Shown here in pieces: positions 1 to 5,435 of a DNA stretch of 5,435 nt; the first letter of the stretch is position 1, and every line of letters starts with the position of its first letter. The DNA is from Oscillospiraceae bacterium (GTDB taxonomy: Bacteria; Bacillota; Clostridia; Oscillospirales; Ruminococcaceae). A program made the translations under genes and the position numbers. The notes below the pieces were generated by a model that did no database searches, had not been told where the DNA came from, and saw nothing but the letters and a program-made list of their open reading frames with translations. The stretch is from positions 1 to 5,435 of the forward strand of contig SVMQ01000168.1 of the NCBI GenBank assembly GCA_015067375.1, given 5' to 3'.

Positions 1-702
1 CTTATTGATGAGCTTGCCACCCTCAGGCGTCTGGAAATCACCCGTGCATATCACCTTGGAATTCTGCGTGATACTGGTTCTGCCGTAGTTTATGTAGATA
101 CCCGTCTTGTAGATGTTCACCGTACCCGAGTAAAGCGTTTCTGCATCATGGCGATTGATGAACTCGCCCATTATATTGAACACCGAGCTGACTGTACCCT
201 TTATCGTACCATAGTTCTCAAATGCCGAGCCTTTGTAGAACTGCACTTTACCCGATGAGGTAAGCGTAGCCTTTGGCTCAATGACCATGCTACCCTTAAC
301 TCTGAAAGTCTTTTCTTTGTATATCAGCACGGTTGACCCCGGAGTAACGACAAGCTTGCTTCCCTCAGGAACGGTCTGTATCTTTGTTATCTTAACAGTA
401 CCTTCCACATAGTAGTTCTTGCCCTGCTCCATTTCGGTCTTGCCGTTCCATCTGATGTAATCTGTCAGGTCTATCGGCGTGTAGTCGATATCCGAAAGAT
501 CAACGCCGCTGCTCTCAGCACCGTCACCCTCGTCGATCACACCCGTTTCAGGCTTTTTGCCCGAATCAATAACAGCAGTTTCAGGCTTCTCTGTAGTATC
601 TATGACAGCCGTTTCACTGCTTTCCGCAAATGCGGACGCGGTTCCGCCGAACACAAGCACGGCGGTCAGCAATAATGCTGTAATTTTTTTCAGTATTTTC
701 AT
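1..702 (-). CDS. Exported beta-repeat surface protein, 3' end beyond window
   Basis: An open frame of 234 codons starts with ATG at 702 and has no stop before the window edge, so the C-terminus is missing. Residues 1-26 form a typical Sec signal peptide: a basic start (KILKK), a hydrophobic core, and an A-F-A cleavage site before E27. There is no lipobox cysteine. Residues 30-62 are three 11-residue repeats (ETAVID-type), acidic and probably a flexible linker. From about residue 90 onward, short alternating hydrophobic strands and glycine turns recur, including VPEGSKLVV (111-119) and the similar TPEGGKLIN (225-233). This resembles right-handed beta-helix or solenoid surface proteins. GGAG at 711-714 lies 8 bases before the start. 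It has its own promoter and is separated from the atp operon by a terminator. I do not recognise a named family, and no catalytic motif is visible. Export is well supported; function is unknown. Confidence 0.85.
   Translation of the reverse strand, partial: MKILKKITALLLTAVLVFGGTASAFAESSETAVIDTTEKPETAVIDSGKKPETGVIDEGDGAESSGVDLSDIDYTPIDLTDYIRWNGKTEMEQGKNYYVEGTVKITKIQTVPEGSKLVVTPGSTVLIYKEKTFRVKGSMVIEPKATLTSSGKVQFYKGSAFENYGTIKGTVSSVFNIMGEFINRHDAETLYSGTVNIYKTGIYINYGRTSITQNSKVICTGDFQTPEGGKLINK
517..615 (-). repeat. Three tandem 33-bp repeats encoding ETAVID-type linker
   Basis: Three consecutive 33-base units (583-615, 550-582, 517-549) encode ETAVIDTTEKP, ETAVIDSGKKP and ETGVIDEGDGA, residues 30-62 of the exported protein. 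The first two units are closest, sharing ETAVID and a KP end. Many differences between units 1 and 2 in the conserved part are synonymous (for example GCT/GTC/ATA against GCT/GTT/ATT). This suggests an old duplication with the peptide kept. The unit lies just after the predicted signal peptidase site, where a spacer would be expected. Confidence 0.75.
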
Positions 703-740
703 TTTTCACACTCCGTCAAAGTATAACGTTTGGCAGCCAT
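699..740 (-). CDS. Possible 13-residue leader ORF overlapping the next start (ATGA)
   Basis: ATG at 740 opens a 13-codon frame (MAAKRYTLTECEK) that ends in TGA at 699-701. The stop overlaps the start of the exported protein as ATGA, the usual arrangement for translational coupling. A purine-rich stretch containing AGGGGG (744-749) precedes it, but only 3 bases from the ATG, which is short. It would lie in the 5' leader, about 10 bases from the predicted transcription start. The exported-protein gene has its own GGAG inside this ORF, so coupling is not required. A chance ORF of this size is quite possible. Confidence 0.3.
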   Translation of the reverse strand: MAAKRYTLTECEK

Positions 741-757
741 GTGCCCCCTACCTTCCT

Positions 758-786
758 ATTGTCGCATATTTTTCCTTGTTTGTCAA
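758..786 (-). promoter_or_regulatory. Sigma-A type promoter of the exported-protein gene
   Basis: Read on the minus strand, a perfect -35 box TTGACA (781-786) is followed by 17 bases and a -10 box GACAAT (758-763). A TGC immediately upstream (764-766) makes it an extended -10. Transcription should begin near 750-752, giving a leader of about 48 bases before the ATG at 702. It lies downstream of the atp terminator, so the gene is an independent transcription unit. The call rests on motif match and spacing only. Confidence 0.75.
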
Positions 787-833
787 ATGTTTTTGCGATA
801 TTTTCCAAGGTAATTAGTGGTTATCCGCTATAT

Positions 834-849
834 TTGTGCAGTATCACAA
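834..849. repeat. Short inverted repeat TTGTG-N6-CACAA
   Basis: A 5-base inverted repeat with a 6-base centre lies about 48 bases upstream of the -35 box, between the atp terminator and the promoter. It could be an operator half-site pair or a weak hairpin. A 5-base repeat is also expected by chance in AT-rich intergenic DNA. Confidence 0.25.
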
Positions 850-859
850 CACTTTTAAT

Positions 860-891
860 AAAAAACATCCGCCCTTTAACAGAGCGGATGT
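860..891 (-). terminator. Intrinsic terminator of the atp operon
   Basis: On the minus strand the transcript forms an 8-bp stem (884-891 with 865-872, core GCGGATG/CATCCGC). It may extend past a mismatch by two more pairs around a small loop. The stem runs directly into a T-tract of six Ts (860-865, counting the last stem base). It begins 5 bases after the atpC stop codon. The other direction lacks a T-tract, so it terminates only the operon strand. Confidence 0.92.
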
Positions 892-896
892 AAATA

Positions 897-1298
897 TTAT
901 TTGTATCTTGCCGTGTCGATACGGTTGAGCGCACGCTTGAGCTTTGCTTCAGCCATTCTGATCTGTCTGTCGCTTTCGCCCTTCTTGATGCGAGCCTCTG
1001 CCCTATCTTTAGCAGCCTCTGCACGCGTTACGTCGATCTCGTCTGCCCATTCGCAGGAATCGACCAGTACAACGGTCTTTTCGCGGTTGACCTTGATGAT
1101 ACCGCCTGAGGTCGCTGCATGACGGAACTTGCCGTCGATCATTACGCGCATCTGTCCGATACCGAGTGCTGCACAGTACGGCTCGTGCCCGTTGAGTATA
1201 CCAACGTCGCCGACAGTCGTGCGGACGATGATCTGCTCGGTCTCGCCATCGAAGAACTTCTTTTCGGGCGTGATAATCTCTAACTTAAACGGAGTCAT
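897..1298 (-). CDS. atpC: F-type ATP synthase epsilon subunit
   Basis: 133 residues, the usual length for bacterial epsilon. The N-terminal beta-sandwich (about 1-85) includes the family signatures KLEIITPEKKFFDGE, GDVGILNGHEP (30-40) and the GGIIKV segment. The C-terminal two-helix domain (about 88-133) is rich in Arg, Lys, Ala and Glu. Epsilon sits at the foot of gamma, contacts the c-ring, and its C-terminal helices can inhibit ATP hydrolysis. The sequence IDVTRA at 88-93 matches the I/L-D-x-x-R-A motif known for ATP-binding epsilon of Bacillus. E83, R99, R122 and R126 are also present at positions recalled for the thermophilic Bacillus PS3 protein. The start is 16 bases after the atpD stop, preceded by AAAGGG and GAGG. 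It is the last gene of the operon. Confidence 0.97.
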   Translation of the reverse strand: MTPFKLEIITPEKKFFDGETEQIIVRTTVGDVGILNGHEPYCAALGIGQMRVMIDGKFRHAATSGGIIKVNREKTVVLVDSCEWADEIDVTRAEAAKDRAEARIKKGESDRQIRMAEAKLKRALNRIDTARYK

Positions 1299-1314
1299 CA
1301 GACCTCACCCTTTC

Positions 1315-2712
<1,398 letters not shown>

Positions 2713-2740
2713 CTAACTTTTCCTTTCCGTTAGTTGGAAA
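2713..2740 (-). promoter_or_regulatory. atpD ribosome binding site in overlapping hairpins
   Basis: In the mRNA, CTAAC (2729-2733) can pair with GTTAG (2713-2717), leaving the Shine-Dalgarno GGAAAGGA in the 11-base loop. Alternatively TTTCC (2736-2740) can pair with GGAAA (2724-2728) and cover part of it. The two stems share bases, so they exclude each other. Both are only 5 bp, so an effect on atpD translation is a guess. Confidence 0.25.
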
Positions 2741-2765
2741 TGCTGATTATCGCCGCTGCAAAGCG

Positions 2766-3602
2766 TTATTCAAGCGCATTTGCACCCGAAACGATCTCGG
2801 TCAGCTCCTGTGTGATGCTTGCCTGTCTTGCTCTGTTGTAAAGCAGCGACAGGTCAGCGATCATTGTGTCTGCATTATCTGTTGCGGATTCCATGGCTGT
2901 TCTGCGCGCGCCTTGCTCAGAGGCATAAGCCTCAACGATAGCGCACTGCAGAAGGCTTGCTGTGAAGCGCGGTACGATACGGTCAAAGACCGCCTCGGGC
3001 GAGGGGTCATAGCACATCGTGCCGTAGTTATCCAGCTTCTGCGTCTTCATGGGAAGCACAGCCATCTGCTGCGGCTCCTGCGTCAGCGAGGATACAAATG
3101 TCGTGTAGAAGAGCTGAACATCGTCCACCTCTCCTTTTTTGAACATTTCAAGTGCGATATTTGCAATATCCTGCGCTGTAGACTGCTTGATATCCTCCGC
3201 CACATCTGCGAAGGAGCCTACCAGCTCATAGCCGCGTTTTGAGAAATATTCGATCGACTTTTTGCCGATTGCGATTATCTTGGGCTTATCAGCGTCGCCA
3301 GCGTGTGCGGCTGCGGCAAGCTTGAGCAGGTTGGAGTTGTATCCGCCCGCAAGACCTCTGTCACCAGCAATTACGATAAAGAGCCTGTTCTTCACATCCC
3401 TTTTCTGCGTATAAACGGTAGAGAAGTCGGTGTTTGCCGAGGCTATCTCGCACATGGAGCGATACAGCTCGTAGAAGTAGGGGCGCCCCTGCTCTGCGCG
3501 CTGCTTCGCCTTACGGAGCTTGCTGGAAGCAACCAGCTCCATCGCCTTTGTTATCTGTCTGGTCGAGCCTACAGACTTTATACGGCGCTTGATATCCTTC
3601 AT
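2766..3602 (-). CDS. atpG: F-type ATP synthase gamma subunit (central stalk)
   Basis: 278 residues from the ATG at 3602, slightly shorter than the usual 280-290. Gamma is the rotor shaft inside alpha3-beta3, linking catalysis to the c-ring. The N-terminal helix carries IKSVGSTRQITKAMELVASS (8-27). The central fold includes DRGLAGGYNSN (81-91). The C-terminal helix ends in ARQASITQELTEIVSGA (258-274), all classic gamma signatures. The start is uncertain. The ideal Shine-Dalgarno GGAGGTG at 3625-3631 lies 24 bases before this ATG but 9 bases before an in-frame ATA at 3615-3617. From there the frame continues as ASGNMKDIKRR, resembling the MASGNM-type starts I recall from related gammas. The frame has a stop at 3624-3626 and no ATG, GTG or TTG in between. 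The true protein may thus be 283 residues. The gene follows the small membrane ORF. Confidence 0.98.
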   Translation of the reverse strand: MKDIKRRIKSVGSTRQITKAMELVASSKLRKAKQRAEQGRPYFYELYRSMCEIASANTDFSTVYTQKRDVKNRLFIVIAGDRGLAGGYNSNLLKLAAAAHAGDADKPKIIAIGKKSIEYFSKRGYELVGSFADVAEDIKQSTAQDIANIALEMFKKGEVDDVQLFYTTFVSSLTQEPQQMAVLPMKTQKLDNYGTMCYDPSPEAVFDRIVPRFTASLLQCAIVEAYASEQGARRTAMESATDNADTMIADLSLLYNRARQASITQELTEIVSGANALE

Positions 3603-3618
3603 ATTTCCGCTTGCTATG

Positions 3619-3637
3619 ATATATCACCTCCATATAT
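3619..3637 (-). promoter_or_regulatory. Strong Shine-Dalgarno of atpG, in loop of an AT hairpin
   Basis: GGAGGTG (3625-3631) is a near-perfect anti-16S match. It is flanked on both sides by ATATAT (3619-3624 and 3632-3637), which can pair as a 6-bp A-U stem, placing the whole motif in a 7-base loop. Its distance favours initiation at the ATA at 3617 (9 bases) over the ATG at 3602 (24 bases). The stem is weak and may melt at body temperature. Confidence 0.7.
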
Positions 3638-3656
3638 TGGATTGGTGCGGTAAAGC

Positions 3657-3788
3657 TTAGTTCTGGATATTATCCTCAGTTGTGATATACTTTACCTTTT
3701 TTTCGATATACAGCCATCCCACTGCGAGAGCGGTAACGACTGCGATTGTTGTTGCAACTATGCTCAATACAAAAGAAGCGTGTTTCAT
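3657..3788 (-). CDS. Small single-pass membrane protein within atp operon
   Basis: A 43-codon ORF (start MKHASFVLSIVATT, end TEDNIQN) sits between atpA and atpG, where the classical F1 operon has no gene. A near-ideal ribosome binding site, GAAAGGAG at 3796-3803, lies 7 bases before the ATG. The gap from the atpA stop is only 19 bases, so it must be co-transcribed with the ATP synthase genes. Residues 4-28 are a continuous hydrophobic stretch ending in GWLYI, fitting one transmembrane helix. The tail (29-43) is polar and begins with a basic EKKVK patch, suggesting the C-terminus faces the cytoplasm, although K2 and H3 at the other end make this uncertain. There is no cysteine and no known motif. 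An uncleaved signal anchor is likelier than a secreted peptide. I do not recognise the family. By position it could be an assembly factor, accessory subunit or regulator of the synthase; this is inference. Confidence 0.8.
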   Translation of the reverse strand: MKHASFVLSIVATTIAVVTALAVGWLYIEKKVKYITTEDNIQN

Positions 3789-3795
3789 TTGCTTA

Positions 3796-3803
3796 CTCCT
3801 TTC
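3796..3803 (-). promoter_or_regulatory. Ribosome binding site of the small membrane ORF
   Basis: GAAAGGAG lies immediately after the atpA stop codon and 7 bases before the ATG at 3788, ideal strength and spacing. It is the main reason to regard the 43-codon ORF as translated. Confidence 0.85.
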
Positions 3804-3807
3804 GGCA

Positions 3808-5316
3808 TCAGCCTGCGTAAGAAGCCGCGAAGCTTGTGAGAACTTCCTTTACTGTCTCTTCGATCTCAGGCGACATCACCTTTTCATTCTTGATGCTGTC
3901 GAGTATCTCAGGCTTGTTGTTTCTGATGTGTGCGATAAGATCCTTCTGGTACTGCTTGATCTGCTCTATCTCGATGGAAGCAAGGTAGTTGTTGATTACC
4001 GCATAGATAATTACGACCTGCTCCTCAACTGCGAGAGGCGAGTTCTGATCCTGCTTGAGCACCTCAACGATACGCTCGCCCTTTGCAAGACGGCTCTTTG
4101 TATCAGCGTCAAGGTCGGAACCGAACTGTGCGAAGGACTGCAGCTCTCTGTACTGAGAGTAGTCCAGCTTAAGTGTACCCGAAACCTTCTTCATTGCCTT
4201 GATCTGCGCGTTACCGCCTACACGGGATACCGAGATACCGGGGTTAACGGCAGGACGAACACCTGCGTTGAACAGCTCAGTTTCAAGGTAGATCTGGCCA
4301 TCGGTGATGGAGATAACGTTTGTAGGAATATATGCGGAAACGTCGCCTGCCTGTGTTTCGATGATAGGAAGCGCAGTCAGCGAGCCGCCGCCGTAGTTTG
4401 CATTAAGACGTGCTGCTCGCTCCAGCAGTCTGGAGTGCAGATAGAATACGTCGCCGGGGAACGCCTCACGTCCCGGGGGTCTTTTCAGCAGCAGGGAGAG
4501 CGTTCTGTAAGCGACAGCGTGCTTGGACAGATCGTCGTATACTACGAGAACATCCTTGCCCTTGTCCATGAAGTACTCACCCATGGTGCAGCCCGAGTAG
4601 GGAGCGATATACTGCAGCGGAGCAAGCTCCGAAGCGGTTGCGGAAACAACGATAGTATAATCCAGTGCGTTGTTTGCACGCAGTGTTTCAACCACGCCTG
4701 CAACGGTAGAGTTCTTCTGACCGATAGCGACATAGATGCAGATAACATCCTTGTCGTGCTGGTTGATGATGGTGTCGATAGCGATAGCAGTCTTACCTGT
4801 CTGTCTGTCGCCGATGATCAGCTCACGCTGACCTCTGCCTATCGGGATCATGCTGTCGATAGCCTTGATACCTGTCTGAAGAGGTACGTTTACAGGCTCT
4901 CTTGTGATGATACCGGAAGCGATCTTTTCAATGGGACGGATCTCCTTTGTAAGGATGGGTCCCTTGCCGTCAATGGGCTGTCCCAGTGCATTTACAACGC
5001 GGCCGAGCATCTCGTCGCCAACAGGCACGGATACGATATTGCCTGTGCGCTTTACGGTGTCGCCCTCTCTGATGCCTGCATCAGAGCCGAGCATTACAGC
5101 GCCGACAAAGTCCTGCTCAAGGTTGAGCGCCATGCACTGTACGCCGTTCTCAAACTCGAGAAGCTCATTTATCATGCACTTTTCAAGTCCGTGGATACGC
5201 ACGATACCGTCGCCGACCGTTACGACTGTACCGATGTCGCCGAGCTGGATCTTCGCGTTGTAGTTCTTGATACGGTCCTTGATAAGGCCCGTTATTTCAT
5301 CGGGGCGTAAATCCAT
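3808..5316 (-). CDS. atpA: F-type ATP synthase alpha subunit
   Basis: 502 residues, full length. Alpha alternates with beta in the F1 ring, binds nucleotide at non-catalytic sites and supplies the arginine finger to the catalytic sites. Visible: the N-terminal segment that binds delta ([14 protein letters not shown]); the beta-barrel ([19 protein letters not shown]); Walker A GDRQTGKT at 169-176; Walker B VLVVYDD at 256-262; and the signature [14 protein letters not shown] at 355-368 with the arginine finger at R365. The C-terminal helical bundle is complete and ends FAASYAG. AAGGGA lies 7 bases before the ATG. It starts 28 bases after the atpH stop and is followed at once by the small membrane ORF. 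Confidence 0.99.
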   Translation of the reverse strand: MDLRPDEITGLIKDRIKNYNAKIQLGDIGTVVTVGDGIVRIHGLEKCMINELLEFENGVQCMALNLEQDFVGAVMLGSDAGIREGDTVKRTGNIVSVPVGDEMLGRVVNALGQPIDGKGPILTKEIRPIEKIASGIITREPVNVPLQTGIKAIDSMIPIGRGQRELIIGDRQTGKTAIAIDTIINQHDKDVICIYVAIGQKNSTVAGVVETLRANNALDYTIVVSATASELAPLQYIAPYSGCTMGEYFMDKGKDVLVVYDDLSKHAVAYRTLSLLLKRPPGREAFPGDVFYLHSRLLERAARLNANYGGGSLTALPIIETQAGDVSAYIPTNVISITDGQIYLETELFNAGVRPAVNPGISVSRVGGNAQIKAMKKVSGTLKLDYSQYRELQSFAQFGSDLDADTKSRLAKGERIVEVLKQDQNSPLAVEEQVVIIYAVINNYLASIEIEQIKQYQKDLIAHIRNNKPEILDSIKNEKVMSPEIEETVKEVLTSFAASYAG

Positions 5317-5344
5317 TACTACATCCCTTTCTTATTAGTTTTTG

Positions 5345-5435
5345 TTATGCGATCACCGAGCCAAGCTCGTTCTTTATCGCATTGAGTCTTGCTCTGACGC
5401 TGCCGTCATAGCGTGTGCTGCCGTAGTCAGATCGG
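5345..5435 (-). CDS. atpH: F-type ATP synthase delta subunit, C-terminal end only
   Basis: The last 29 codons and the TAA stop are present; the rest lies beyond the right edge. The visible tail, GSTRYDGSVRARLNAIKNEL followed by GSVIA, matches the conserved delta C-terminus (a D-G-S-V-x-x-R-L pattern). Its place directly upstream of atpA is the classical one. Delta forms the peripheral stalk joint between the top of alpha3-beta3 and subunit b. Too short to judge more. Confidence 0.9.
   Translation of the reverse strand, partial: RSDYGSTRYDGSVRARLNAIKNELGSVIA

Noticed and set aside
557..817. 86-codon plus-strand frame across the 5' end of the exported-protein gene
   Set aside because: It runs opposite the signal peptide, repeats and promoter of a better-supported minus-strand gene; its composition is that of an antisense translation.
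834..849. CRP-like operator (TGTGA...ACA)
   Set aside because: Only one half matches well and CRP-type cAMP control is not expected in this group; kept only as a weak inverted repeat.
3591..3633. ATG at 3633 (minus) just before the atpG Shine-Dalgarno as an atpG start
   Set aside because: It is out of frame with gamma (offset 16 bases) and would include the Shine-Dalgarno itself as coding sequence; its frame gives no recognisable protein.
3682..5310. 542-codon open frame on the plus strand opposite atpA
   Set aside because: Same situation: antisense to a complete alpha subunit, odd Cys-rich composition, no recognisable domain and no good ribosome binding site.

Overview
All recognisable genes lie on the minus strand, so the window reads biologically from right to left. 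It holds the distal half of an F-type ATP synthase operon, its terminator, and then the start of an unrelated exported protein. The protein sequences, strong GGAGG-type ribosome binding sites and moderate GC content suggest a low-GC Gram-positive gut Clostridia, most like Ruminococcus (Oscillospiraceae). That placement comes from family familiarity, not from a search.

Right to left: the last 29 codons of atpH (delta subunit, cut by the window edge), atpA (alpha), a 43-codon ORF encoding a single-pass membrane peptide, atpG (gamma), atpD (beta) and atpC (epsilon). The order H-A-G-D-C is the classical bacterial F1 order; the small ORF between A and G is not part of it. Gaps are 16 to 56 bases and each gene has its own ribosome binding site, as expected for one polycistronic mRNA. 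The operon closes with a clear intrinsic terminator 5 bases after the atpC stop. Together these genes encode the F1 head (alpha3-beta3-gamma-delta-epsilon), which couples ion flow through the membrane Fo part (genes outside the window) to ATP synthesis or hydrolysis. The ion used (H+ or Na+) cannot be told here because subunit c is not in the window.

Downstream of the terminator, a good sigma-A type promoter (TTGACA, 17 bases, extended -10) drives a separate gene on the same strand. It encodes a signal peptide, a linker of three 11-residue repeats and a beta-strand-rich repetitive region, and runs off the left edge. A possible 13-codon leader ORF overlaps its start codon as ATGA.

The two most interesting items are the small membrane ORF inside the ATP synthase operon and the start of atpG. 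There, an ideal Shine-Dalgarno sequence and family-like N-terminal residues point to an ATA codon rather than the annotated ATG.
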